DNA of 64,000 nt from Ichthyophis bannanicus (Eukaryota > Chordata > Amphibia > Gymnophiona > Ichthyophiidae): contig CM066037.1 of the NCBI GenBank assembly GCA_033557465.1, forward strand, positions 205,901,156 to 205,965,155, written 5' to 3'. The notes under the pieces are model-generated. The model was not told the DNA's origin and did not search any database. It saw nothing but the letters and a program-made list of their open reading frames with translations. How positions within the stretch are numbered: position 1 is the stretch's first letter; each line of letters opens with the position of its first letter. This document shows positions 22,722 to 33,859 of the stretch, one piece after another. The position numbers were made by a program, and so were the translations under genes.

Positions 22722-24270
22722 TGTAAAAGCGCTGGGTGAGAATGTCCACAGTCTTGGCAAAGGCAAATATTAATATGACTTGCAAAGGATTGTGGGAAAT
22801 GTAGTCCATTCATACCAGAATCAGCCGTTCACAATAAATTAGTTGTGCTTGCTCGAGTGTAAAGCAAAGAGAATATACTTTATTTATGGGGTTATTTCTC
22901 CCAACACAGATTTGCTTGGTAGCACAGAAGAGGATACTTGCTTTCAGTATTATACTTAGAAAAACAAAAATCAGGAAAAACAACAACTGAACTTCTTAAG
23001 CAATTAAATCAAACCATAAAGACCTTGATGGGAACAGAAAGGTCTTTTCTGTTGGCTCCTGCTAATATCTTTTTAGCAGTGCTTTAAAAACAAACAAAAC
23101 CCACAAAGTAATGAAAAACTGTTCTTTTTCAAGGCTAACTTCTGGTATTTTCACACACACCCAGAAGTGTCTCTTCAGAGCTCACAGGCAATTAGGCAAG
23201 GCTCAATTGCTAACAATTAACCAGCTGCAAACCTCTTGGCTGGTTTACTTTCTAAACGTGGCTCAAATCCTGCTCAAAGGCTTTTCTGAGTAGATCAAAG
23301 AACAAGTTTATATTTCTTTGTGATGGTTGTGGTATTTTGTAAAAGTATATTACCACAGAAGTTTAGACAGAGAGCAATCCATGTATTCACACTGCTCATT
23401 TACAACATCCCCCTCTTCTTCAACTATCATAGAATCAATATCATGGATTGGCACAGAGGAATTTCTTAATGGAGCACTCTCAGGACAATACTTGTTTCCC
23501 TGCTGTCTTCCAAGTGAAAAGCTAGGGCATAGATCAGTGTTCATACCTGAGCTTCCATTGCTGTTAGGGTTCCTCTCCAAATATCCTGGCCAGTATGTAG
23601 TCCAGTTTTTATGTCCAGCCTTCCAATCCAGATCCCTGGACACTGGGTCTCTCTTCACATACCTTCTTGCACTGGTCTTAGGGCCCCTTCCAAATGCAGC
23701 CGTCTCCCTCACAGGTGCCGTCCGGGGATTCCTGGCTCTGTAACCCCACTCCTCTGGTTTCCTCCAGTCCAATGGCGTCTGCTTGCCTCTGGAATGTCTC
23801 CCAGCACACGTACTGCTATGGACTCCTTTAGACCTCCAAGATGCTTTTCTCTTCTTTCTTCCAAGTTGCTTCTTGCTCTCTCTGTCCGTGAGCTCTGGCT
23901 TCTGCTGCCTCTGCTCCTGCTTCAGCTGATGATGATCATGAAGATGATGATCCTGCTGTGTAGAATAGGCTTTACTTTTAACCTGTTTAGAGGGCTGCTC
24001 CACCCTAGCACAGCGCAGCTGTGCTGAATCAAGCCCTGCCCTTGGAGATGAGTGCTTGGGGATTACCTCATAGCTCTCCTGATTGAACACATGTTTCCCC
24101 ACTTCAGCTCTTCTAGTGGCTGTTGGAAACCTGGTGCATTCTGGGACTGGTAGTCTTTTATGGGAACATTCTGTTTTATTATTTCTACCAGCAAAGACAG
24201 GTTGCTTGTTCAGAGTCACTTCACCTCTATTATAGCTCCTTCCTGAACTATGATAAGCTTCCTTATCACA
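22722..24270 (-). mobile_element. LTR1: solo-LTR-like element with its own coding frame
   Basis: On the minus strand it begins TGTGATAAGGAAGC and ends CGCTTTTACA, so it is bounded by TG...CA. The 4-base flanks are CACT (22718-22721) and TACT (24271-24274), a target duplication with one mismatch. A polyadenylation signal lies about 160 bases before the 3' end (TTTATT on the plus strand near 22880). It is 1549 bases long and homologous at both ends to LTR2 (31169-32706). No internal retrotransposon body is present, so it is either a solo LTR left by recombination or a complete short non-autonomous element. Confidence 0.75.
23350..24270 (-). CDS. LTR1-encoded charged protein of unknown function
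   Basis: Open without a stop from the very first base of the LTR (TGT = Cys) for 306 codons, ending YMDCSLSKLLW. No Met lies near the start; the frame is also open into the upstream flank. The protein is basic and Gln/Arg/Lys-rich, with PVPECTRFP, ESYEVIPKHSS, a QEQRQQKPEL stretch, RKKRKASWRSKG (nuclear-localisation-like), TPLDWRKPEEWG, DPVSRDLDWKAGHKNW and YWPGYLERN blocks. LTR2 encodes a close homologue, which argues that the frame was under selection. I do not recognise the family. The missing Met suggests either a spliced or read-through product whose start lay elsewhere, or a lost start. Confidence 0.55.
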   Translation of the reverse strand, partial: CDKEAYHSSGRSYNRGEVTLNKQPVFAGRNNKTECSHKRLPVPECTRFPTATRRAEVGKHVFNQESYEVIPKHSSPRAGLDSAQLRCARVEQPSKQVKSKAYSTQQDHHLHDHHQLKQEQRQQKPELTDRESKKQLGRKKRKASWRSKGVHSSTCAGRHSRGKQTPLDWRKPEEWGYRARNPRTAPVRETAAFGRGPKTSARRYVKRDPVSRDLDWKAGHKNWTTYWPGYLERNPNSNGSSGMNTDLCPSFSLGRQQGNKYCPESAPLRNSSVPIHDIDSMIVEEEGDVVNEQCEYMDCSLSKLLW

Positions 24271-24711
24271 TACTGCATACAACAGCTTTGTGTCCTCTGC
24301 TCAGGTAGCGGCTGCTGGTATTGGGGCCAGGCGGCAGGCCTAGCTCCAGTCCTCGGACCTTGAACAATGGGTCCAGGAAAAACTGCTCCATGTACTGTGC
24401 CTGGGCGAGCAATTGTTCGGCAGACTGATGGAGGACAAAGCAGCGAAGATTGAGACAGAGTACGTCACTTGCGCTCATCTCTCCCGAAAGAAGCAACAGG
24501 GCAAGAAGCCTTTCTTCCAGAGGAAGGGTCTTCCCTACTGGTGCTACCCACCTTACCCTTCGACGCCAGCTCCTCCCCAGGGCAGACCAAGCAATAGTGG
24601 CCCCCAGGGCCATCGGAAGCCTAAGTGGCCCAAGAGCCAGACCCCCGGCACCGGCCCAGTCGGCCACGGGTTTTTGATGCCAGATGCATAGCCGCTCACC
24701 CTACGTTGATG

Positions 24712-26390
24712 CAGTTACCGGTGGGAAGGCGCCTGGTCCACTTTGCTCCCCGTTGGGAGTCTGTCATCTCGGACACTTGGGTTCTCCAGGTTGTCTGGGA
24801 GGGTTACCTCCTTTACCTGGACCGACTTCTTCCACCCTTCTCCCCCGCGGAGCTCCCTTGGCTCCCCGCGCATCAGGCCTTCTTGGCGCAGGAGCTTGCC
24901 ACCCTCCTGGAAGAATGAGCAGTGGAAGTGGTTCCACTGCACCTCAAAGGTCGCGGGTTCTACTCCCGTTACTTCCTTGTGCCAAAGCAGACTGGCAATT
25001 TCTGACCCATCCTCGAATATCTGTTGCAGGAGAAATTCAAAATGCTCTCCCTTGGCGCCTTGCTGCCCTTCCTCTGGCAAGGCGACTGGCTATGGGTATT
25101 GGACATTCAGAATGCTTACGCTCACATCCTCGTCCATCCCAAACACAGGAAATATCTGCGCTTCAGGGTACAAGGGAACCACTACCAATACAGGGTGCTT
25201 CCCTTCGACCTCGTGTCCGCCCAATGAGTGTTCACCAAATGCCTTGCGGTGTCCACAGCTCACCTTTGATTGCAGGGCACCTTTATCTACCCTTATCTAG
25301 AAAACTGGTTCATTACAGGAGAGACGGTCCACGAGGCACAGCAGGCCATGGCCCTCACCGTCCACCTCCTTGAACACCTCGGCTTTGTGGTCAATTACCC
25401 GAAGTCTCACCTCACCTCACTCCAGTCCAATACCTGGAGTTCATCGGCGCGTGCCTCGACACTCAGTAAGGGACAGCCTTCCTTCCCCAGGACAGAGCAG
25501 ACCGCCTCATCGCTCTGGCATCATAGTTCAGTGCTGCGACACACTATCGGCACAAGCGATGCTCCGTCTCCTCGGCCAAATGGCCTTTTCGGTCCATGTC
25601 ATCCCCAATGCCCGACTGCACATGCAGTCGGCGCAGTGGTGCCTTCGAGCTCATTGGGCTCAGGTGACAGGCTGTCTCTGAGACACCATCTCGGTCACTC
25701 CCCAGCTGTCCAAGTCCCTCGACTGGTGGTGGGACACCTGGAATGTGCTTCAAGGCATGCCGTTCCAGGCTTCACAGAATGACGTGGTCTTGACTACGGA
25801 CACTTCCCTCATGGGCTGGGAGCACACTGCGGCTAGCTCTGCACACAGGGGACTTGGTCCCTTGAGGAGTCCCAATAGCCGATCAACCTTCTCAAACTCT
25901 GGGTGGCCCTCCTCACCCTCCAGGCGCTCAGGCACCGCTTTCACTGGGTGGTGCTTGTCCAGATGGACAACCTGGAGGCGTTAGTCCTGTGGTCCTTTGG
26001 AATTCATCAAGGCATAGCCCTATGGGCCACCTATCTCCCTGGAAGACAGGCTGAGCCAGATCCTCCAGCCACACGAGTGGCGCCTCCAATGCCTTCAGGC
26101 TGTTGTGGATGCACGGCCTCCTGTATATGTTTCGCCCCACTTTGCTCATAGCGCAAGCTCTCCTCAAGATACATTGGGACAGGGCCTCGGTGATTTTCAT
26201 GGCCTCGCGATGGCCTTGGCAGCCCTGGTTCCCGCTGCTGATCTGCCTCACATTGGAGCCTCCGGTTCCCCTCGGCAGTATGCCAGGCTTGTTGTCACAG
26301 GAGAAGGGTCTGCTACTTCACCCGAACTTGAGGTTCTTATCCCTCACGGCTTCACGGCTGAGCAAGTCACGGTAGCCTCTCCATCTCCCA
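24712..26390 (+). pseudogene. DIRS copy C RT / RNase H / methyltransferase-like, broken
   Basis: The RT shows WVLQVVWEGYLLYL (near 24780), GFYSRYFLVPKQTG (near 24955), KFKMLSLGALLPFLWQGDWL (near 25040), NHYQYRVLPFDLVSAQ and an active-site box reading YPYLENWFI (near 25293) in place of YLDDWLI. Both catalytic Asp residues are therefore changed. An RNase H remnant is LTTDTSLMGW near 25790. The methyltransferase-like part is reduced to APRWPWQPWFP-type text near 26205. Several stops (24916, 25004, 25225). Confidence 0.78.
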
Positions 26391-28077
26391 ATGGAGATTG
26401 AGGACATGTTGCTGGCCTCGCGTAAGGACTCTGCTAGGAGGCTTATGCCTTTAAATGGCATCGGTTCATAGTATGGTGCTTTGTGGTACCGGCCGACCCA
26501 TTCTATTACCCCACCCACTTGGTACCTGCTCCATCTCTTGCAGGCAGGCCTTCAGTCCAACTCGGTTAGGGTCCACTTGAGCGCGATCTCGGGGGGCAGA
26601 CCCCTCTCAGGTCAGCTGCTGGTTTCCTGCTTCATGCGTGGGCTGCTGCTTTCCAAGCTCCCCATCCGGCCACCTGCAGCAGAGTGGGATCTCAATGTCG
26701 TCCTCATGCGGCTAACCCAGCCGCCCTTCGAAAAATGGCATCCTGCTTGCTTTGGCACCTTTCCTGGAAGGTGGTTTTTCTGGTGGCCCTCACTTCGGCC
26801 CAGAGAGTCAGTGTGCTTCAGGCCCTGATGGCTGGTGCACCCTATACGAGATTCTACAGGAACCGGGTGGTTCTCCGAACACACCCCAAGTTTCTCCTGA
26901 AGGTTGCCTCTGATTTCCACCTCAACCAGGACTGCTCTGAGGAGGAGGAGGGCTCTCTCCTGCACCACAACCTGGGGTCCCTGTCACTCATGGCTTGGCT
27001 GCTGAAAGGATAGTGCTAGTTCCCTTCAACCTCCCACATGACGTAGTTGAGGTCCTTCTGGTCTCCCATAAGACCTCCACGAGAAGAGCGTACCCCTTCA
27101 AGTGGCGTCAATTTTTGGTGTGGTGTGCCGAGACGTAGGCGAACCCATTCTGCTCAGTGCAGCTGGTGCTCCAGTACCTACTCCACCTGTCCCAGGTGGG
27201 ACTGAAGTCCAACCTGCTCAGAGTGCACCTGAGAGCTATTGCGGCGCACCACCATGCTGTTGAGGGCAAGCCCCTCTTGGCTCAGCCCCTTATGTCTCGT
27301 TTCCTGCGGGGCCTTATGTTATCCAAGCCCCATGTCCACCCACCAACTGTGGAGTTGGATCTCAATGTGGTACTCTCACAGCTCACTAAACGTCTGTTTG
27401 AGCTCCTGGCTACCTGCCACCTGCAGTAATTCTCCTGGAAGTTTGTCTGTCTTGTGGCATTCACGTCGCCTTGCAGGGTCAGTGAGCTCCAGGCTCTAAT
27501 GGCAGAGCCGCTCTACACAAGATTCTACAAGAAGAAGAAGGTGCTCCACACACACCCCAGGTTTCTGCCAAAGGTGGTGTCCCCCTTCCAACTCAATCAG
27601 GAGGTGATGCTCCCCACCTTCTTTCCGAGGTCTCATACCAGCAAGGCAGAGGCCATTCTCCAAGCTCTGAATTGTAAAATGAGCCTGTCCTTTCTGCAAC
27701 AGACGGGGCCACCGCAAAGCGCCTCAGCTCTTTGTCTCCTCTGACCCCAGTCTACTGGGGCTTCCATGACCTGGTGGTCTAGTGAGATCCCCAAGAACCA
27801 ATAGAACTCTGTCCACCTGCATGGTGGACTGCATTGCCCTCACCTATGAGCAGGCTTGGGGATCTCACTAGACCACCAGGTCATGGGGCACTGCTTCAGA
27901 GCTATGGCTACCTCTGTAGCAAATCTGCAATCCGTACATTTGATGGAAATCTGCCAGGCTGCCACTTGGTCTTCAGTCCATACCTTTGCAACTCACTACT
28001 GCCTGGAGGGGAGAAGGAATCCCGATGGGCCTACACCTTCAGCCAGGCTGTGCTCCGAAATCTCTTTGGGGTGTAGG
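26391..28077 (+). pseudogene. DIRS copy C tyrosine recombinase, partly duplicated
   Basis: A first recombinase stretch (26391-26935) has VRVHLSAISGG, TSAQRVSVLQALM (near 26797) and THPKFLLKVASDFHLNQ. It then jumps back to the end of the methyltransferase-like region (LHHNLGSLSLMAWLLKG, 26955-27013) and a second recombinase follows (27014-28077). The second has TSPCRVSELQALMAEP (near 27463), TRFYKKKKVLHTHPRFLPKV, HCFRAMATSVANLQSV (near 27890) and HTFATHYCLEG (near 27979). A 32-base inverted insertion (27764-27795) disrupts it. This looks like a chimera of two related copies or a local duplication. Confidence 0.75.
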
Positions 28078-28502
28078 CAGCCCCTGCCCTCTGACTCTTC
28101 TGTTTCTCCAGGACCAAGCAGGAAGTCAGTCCTCACATATGGGTGACGTCGGCAACGACGGAGCCCTCGTGCGCAGCATTTCCCCAGCTTTCAAGGAAAG
28201 CCTTTGGGAATGCAGCACGCATGCGCGGACCCCTTCCCACCCAAGGGTGCCATCTTGCTCAGTCTTTCTTTTTCCGCGGACGTGAGTTCATGTCACCCGG
28301 GAAAGTAGATTTTTTCCTGCTATTTTGGCTTTTTCTGATCCGGTTCGACGCCGGTTCCCCTTCCCGCCTGGGCTCGGTACACCGGTATCGAGTCTGGAAT
28401 TTTGATTTTTGGTTTTTGTCATTCGTGACTAGCGTTCGTGTCTTTTTTGTGTTTTCACTGGCAGCCCGGTCTTTTGACCTTGCAGGGGCCCTTTTTCCCC
28501 TG

Positions 28503-30428
28503 ATGGCTGCCAGTGGGTTCAAAAAGTGTGATTGGTGCAAGAAACGTATGTCTCTCATCGACACACATGACTGCTGCCTCCGCTGCCTTGGGCCCGACCA
28601 TGACCCGCTGGTCTGTGGCCCATGCGGCAAAATGTCGTCGAAGGCACTTCAGAGCCGTCAGCATCAACGTGAGAGAATTTTCTCAGAGTCCGCGTCTGGT
28701 CGGGCCCGGACTTCGTCAGAGGTCTCGACATCTCGGGAGTCTGACCCTGAGCGCTGTTGGGGTTCCTCTGAGAGGGAGTCTCCTGCCCGGGAGCACAAAA
28801 GGAAGAAGAAGCTCGTGAGGGCGGCGTCTGTGGAGGCTCCTGGGTCCTCGAGGGGCAGGTCGCATAGCCCTGACCGCCGCCCCGGGCTCTCGGAGTCGGA
28901 GAGGTCATCCAAGTTACCTTGCGTAGAGCCGGAGTCCCTGAGTCACGTAAGTGCTGTTGTCCTTGTGGACTCTCCTCCGGGAGAACCGCCGTCGGGGCAC
29001 GAGTCAGGGGCTGCTGAGTCTCCTGAGTTTGGACTCAGGCTGACAGCCTTGGAGAGCAACTTGGCTGCCTTCATGGAACAGCAGAGGGTGCTGATCGCCA
29101 GTCTGACCGGTGCATCTGCCCCGACCACCGGGACCTCAATGTCTAAGTCGACCCCGGAGACCGAACCGATCATCGAGTCAATGAAGTCTCCTCGGTCAAG
29201 GTCCCCCTCGACCTCCCATGCGGGGCCGAGGTCATCGACGCCGATACCCTCGGCATTGGGGTGGGTGGCCCCAAGGCCCACACGGCCGGAGCCGCTCGAT
29301 TCCTTCTCGGAGGAGTCGGCGTGGGAGACGGAGGACGAGGAGTCCCCGGACACCTTCCGGACCCGGTGCATCTCTTCGGACTCACCGGAGTCCAAGCCTC
29401 GGAGAAGGTCCCCGCCAGAGGATGCCTAGTTCTCGGACTTCGTGAGGGACATGGCCAAAGCTCTGGCTTTCCTTGCGGACGCCGAGGAGGAGCCTCGAGC
29501 CGAGGAGCTCGATGCCCTCCAGTATGACTTTCCTCCGAAGGAAGCCTTTACTGAACCGGTTCCTCCGATGCTGGAATGGCTGCTCTTCCGTATGTGGGAG
29601 GCACCGGCCTCGGCGCCAGTTCTTAGCAAACGGGTCGATTCCATTTATGGAGTTTGAAAGGGCCATGGGTTCCAAAAGGCGCAGCTATCGCACAACTCCA
29701 TGGTTGTGGAATCGGCCATGCACCGCCTGAAGAGTCAGACGATGCACTCCTTGGTGCCCTATGGCTGGGAGGCCCGGAACCTGGATGCCCTCGGTAGAAA
29801 GTGCTTCCAGGGCTCTCTGCTATCTTGCCGTGTCCAGACCTACCAGCTGTACATGGGTATGTACCTACGAGACCTGGCAAAGGAGATTGCTGGGTTCTCA
29901 GCTGGCCTCTCCGAGGAACCTTTGCAGGTAGAGGTTCAAGGCTTTGTCAACAGGGATCCAAGAGTGCTTGAAGTTTATCTCTCAAGCAGCCTATGATGGC
30001 TTCGAGGCTTCGGCCCAGGTAGCCATGGCCGGTATCGGTGCACACCATCAGGCCTGGCTACAGTCATCAGACCTGGCTACAGTCATCAGACCTGTAGTCA
30101 TGGGTGTAGGACAAGTTGGTCGATGTCCCCTGCCGAGGCGAAAATCTTTTTGGTAACCCCATGACTGAAAAGGCTCCAGAAATCGAGACTGAGACTCACC
30201 AGGACAAGGCTGTCCAGGAAGACTTCTGTCCCTTCTCAAAAAAAGAAGGGCTCGGGAAAGAAGCCCTTTTTCCCAAGGGAAGGGTGCTGCCTGCAAATCC
30301 TACCCTCAATATCAGACCTCTCCAGCTCCCCAACAGGGCCAGCAGGCCAAGGGGCAGGGGCATGGGCCCCGTAGGCAGAAGACCCCCAAGCTGCCAGCTC
30401 CAGCTCCTGCACAGCAGGGAGCGGGGTT
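28503..30428 (+). pseudogene. DIRS copy E gag, stops and frameshifts
   Basis: Starts MAASGFKKCDWCKKRMSLID and is open for 308 codons. It has the Cys/His array, a basic KRKKK stretch, an Arg/Ser region (SPRSRSPSTSHAG) and the SPPEDA block before a TAG at 29427-29429 where copy F reads Arg. The same frame continues from 29430 (RDMAKALAF, EEEPRAEELDALQYDFPPKE, MVVESAMHRLKS, LGRKCFQGSLLSCRVQTYQL). A frameshift near 29930 and a 21-base tandem duplication (CTGGCTACAGTCATCAGAC, near 30055-30096) end it. Confidence 0.83.
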
Positions 30429-31168
30429 TTGACTCCTACAGCATAGCCTCTCCTCTGCCGGTGGCTCCACTCAGCAAAGGGGGTTGGCTGACCCTGTACG
30501 CTTACAGGTGGCCAGCCATCACAGGGGATACCTGGGTATTGAACATAGTCCAGCAGGGCTACATGCTCCACTTCACCAGCTACCCCCTCCTATTTTCCAG
30601 GGGAGTCTCCCAGGCTCCCTCTACACAGGAACATCCTCCTTCAGGAGTTTGCAAGTCTTCTAAAGGAACAGGTGGTGGAACCGGTGCCTCACCACCTGGA
30701 AGGGCAAGGCTTCTACTCCAGGTACTTCCTGGTACCAAAAAGGACAGGAGGCCTCTGGCCTATCCTAGACTTGCGAAACCTAAACAGGTTTCTGGAAAGG
30801 AAAAAGTTCAAGATGCTTACCCTTGGGATACTGCTGCCTTACCTCCAGCAGGGAGACTGGCTATGCTCCTTAGACCTAAAGGATGCTTATACTCACATCC
30901 TCATTCATCCAGACCACAGATGATATCTCAGATTTGTGGTGGGAGGAAACCATTTTCAGTACAGGGTACTTCCCTTTGGCCTAACCTCTGCTCCCAGGGT
31001 TTTCACCAAATGCCTGGTGGTGGTGGCGGCTTATCTCAGGAATCAGGGAATTTTAGTCTTCCCATACTGGACGACTGGCTCATCAGGGGCTAGTCTCCCC
31101 AGGAGGCCCAACAAGCCACTCTTCGCACTGTCTCTCTTCTTCAGCATCTGGGCTTTGTCATAAACTAT

Positions 31169-32107
31169 TGTGATAAGGAAGCTTATCATAGCTCAGGTAG
31201 GAGCTATAGAAAAGATGATGTGACTCTGAACAAGCAACCTGTCAGTTCTGGTAGAAGCAAGAAAACAGAGTTTTCACATAAAAGACTACCAGTCCCAGAA
31301 TGCACCAGGTTTCCAGCAGCCATGAGAGGGGCTGAAGTGAGAGAATGTGTGTGCAATCAAGAGAGCTATGAGGTAATCCCTAAGCACTCATCTCAAAGGG
31401 CAGGGCCTGATTCAACACAGCTGCGCTGTGTTAGGGAGCAGCACACATTAGAACAGGATAAGAATAGAGCTTATTCTTCAGATAACAGCTACAGAGGGAG
31501 GAAGAGATACAGAGACAGCAACGGCTACAAGCACCAGTATCACCTGGAGAAACAGAAGCCAAGCCAAGCAGATAGAGAGAGAAGGAAACTCTCTGGAAGG
31601 AAGAGAAGAAAGGCCATTGGAAGGTCTGGGAGATTCCAAGGCAGTACTCATACTGGGAGGTATTCCAAAAGCCAGCAGAGTCCATTGGACTGGATTCAGC
31701 CAGAGGAATGGAGTGGCAGAGATAGGAATCACCAGTGGCTACCTGGAAGAGAGAAGACTGCATGTGGAAGGGACTTTCAGACCAAGGCCAGAAGGTATGT
31801 GAGAGGAGATCCAGTGTCCAGGGATCAAGATTGGAAGGCTGGACATCAGAATTGGATTACATATTGGCCAGGCTATACAGAGAGGAATAATGATAGCAGG
31901 AGAGGCTCAGGTATGAACACTGATCCAGACCCTATCTATAATAGAGAATGGCAGCAAGGGAATAAGCATTCTCATGATAGTGCCTTAATGAAAGACTCAT
32001 CTGTGCCAATGTATGATATTTGACCCTATGATTGTTGATGCAGGGGGAAATACAGCAGATGAAACTATTTACATGGACTGTTCTTTATCTAAATGCTATT
32101 GCTAGTT
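31169..32107 (+). CDS. LTR2-encoded charged protein of unknown function (one frameshift)
   Basis: The frame is open from base one of the LTR (CDKEAYHSSGRSY...) to MKDSSVPMYDI near 32020. After a one-base shift it continues MIVDAGGNTADETIYMDCSLSKCYC, ending 32105-32107. It is colinear with the LTR1 protein along its length: PVPECTRFP, ESYEVIPKHSS, RKRRKAIGRSGR, SPLDWIQPEEWSG, DPVSRDQDWKAGHQNW, YWPGYTERN. The first in-frame Met is near 31321. Function unknown; no domain recognised. Confidence 0.55.
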
Positions 32108-32706
32108 TTCTATGAGCAAACACATCAGCCATCACAAAGAAACCTAACTTTGTTCTTTATTTCCACTGCAAACAGCTCTTAAAGCAGGATTTGGGCTCAC
32201 ACAGTAGCAGCCAGCCAGCTAAAGGCTTTCAGCTGGTCCATTGATAGTAATTAGGGCTGCACCTGATTGTGTGTGTGAGCAAGGGAGAATCACTGCTGAG
32301 ATCGGCGTGGAAAATAAGCAGAAGTTAACCTAACCAGCAAAGTTTATTCTTTACTTTGTGCCTTTGTATTTGGTAATTATTTGCTAAGAAAACATTAGCT
32401 AATTGCCTGACAAGCTGAAGGTTGTTTTCTGGTTTACTTTGTGACTTTTTGTTATCCATTTTAAACACTGCAAGCAAGTAACCTCATTTATAGTGCTATC
32501 AAGCATACATGTGCTGGGTGAATTAAACCCCATCAATAAAAGAAGTATTTTATTGATCTTACCACTTGGTTTCACAACTCAAATTATTGTCATCAGCTGT
32601 GTTTGGGAGTGAATGAACTACAATACCCACAATACCTTGCAAGAATCATATGAATATATGCATCGTCAAGATTGTGTAAGTTCTCACCCTAGGCAGCCGT
32701 CTGACA
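31169..32706 (+). mobile_element. LTR2: solo-LTR-like element with its own coding frame
   Basis: Runs from TGTGATAAGGAAGC to GTCTGACA (TG...CA) with perfect 4-base flanking duplications CTAT (31165-31168 and 32707-32710). Removing it and one CTAT restores the RT reading of copy E. The polyadenylation signal AATAAA is at 32535-32540, followed by GATCTTACCACTTGG, a block also present in LTR3. Length 1538 bases. ZNF143-like motifs lie at 31285-31303 and 32617-32635. Confidence 0.82.
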
Positions 32707-33859
32707 CTATGCAAAGTCCACTTTGCTCCCCTCTCAGAACCTAGAGTTTATAGTGGCAAGGCTAGACACCCTTCAGGCAAGAGCCTACTTGCCCAAGGAC
32801 AGGGCTCACAGACTGATGGACTTGGCCAACCAGTTCCACAGCAGTTCTCATGTGTCCGCCAGGCACTACCTGCGGCTCCTGGGCCACATGGCATCCACGG
32901 TGCATGTGGCTCCCAATGCCCGCCTGCACATGTGGCCTGCTCAGTGGTGCCTCAGAGCTCGGTGGACGCAGGTCACAGGCGACCTCCGAGACAGAGTAGA
33001 GGTGTCCAAACCACTTTTGGACTCCTTACAGTGGTGGCTACATCTCCCAAACCTTCTCAGGGGGGTACCTTTTCAGGCTCCAACACACACAAGGGTGCTG
33101 ACGACCAATGCTTCCTTAATGGACTGGGGTGCACATTGCCAGAGCATGTGCACTCAAGGTCGGTGGTCTCCTCGGGAGGCCACGCAGCAAATCAATCTTT
33201 TGGAGCTGCAAGCAATCCTCTTAGCTCTACAAACATTTTCTCATGCCCTATCTCACCAGTCTGTCCTAGTTGAGACGGACAATCAAATGGCAATGTTCTA
33301 CGTGAACAAACAAGGGGGCACGGGGTCCAGGCTCCTATGTCGGGAGGCACTGGCCCTGTGTTCCTTTGCAGTCAATCAAGGCATGTTTCTCAAAGCAAGT
33401 TTATCTACCTGGGTCTGGAGAATTTCCTAGCAGACAAGCTAAGCAGGATTCTCCAGCCTCACGAATGGCAGTTGAATCCATTGGTGGTCCAGCAGATCTT
33501 CCTCCGCTGGGGACTTCCATCCATCGATCTCTTTGCAAGTCCACAGAATCATCAGCTGCCCAGGTTCTGCTCCAGACAGCCACATCCCCTGTGGATAGCA
33601 GCGGATGCTTTTCTGATCTCTTGGTCTACGGGCCTCCTGTATGCATTTCCTCCCACACCCCTGGTGGCCCAAACTCTGTTCAAGATTCTCCGGGACAAGG
33701 CCTCAGTGATTCTGGTAGCTCCCAGATGGCCGAGGCAGACGTGGTTTCCACTTCTGCTGCAATTGGTGGTGGAAACTCCATTCCCTCTGGGGTTGCAACA
33801 CGATCTCCTCTCTCAAGATCAGGGTTCCCTTCTGCACCCCAATCTCAGGTCCCTCAATC

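Larger units (their letters stand above)
21181..24711 (+). pseudogene. DIRS copy C gag, interrupted by LTR1
   Basis: Starts MDSGFKKCDRCSKNMLLTDT with the usual Cys/His array and SSKAIQSHKQK, then loses frame after about 100 codons. After the stop at 21928 the RSPS-type stretch and PHTSMMVESAMQKQKS (near 22420) recur. The coding sequence stops near 22717 at FKVPFLHL and resumes after the LTR at 24272 with AYNSFVSSAQVAAAGIGARR and SSDLEQWVQEKLLHVLC, showing that the insertion split one continuous gag. A G13 tract sits at 22683-22695. Confidence 0.8.

Noticed and set aside
29170..29395. Antisense open frames across DIRS copy E gag
   Set aside because: Shadows of the Ser/Arg-rich gag on the other strand with no independent motif.
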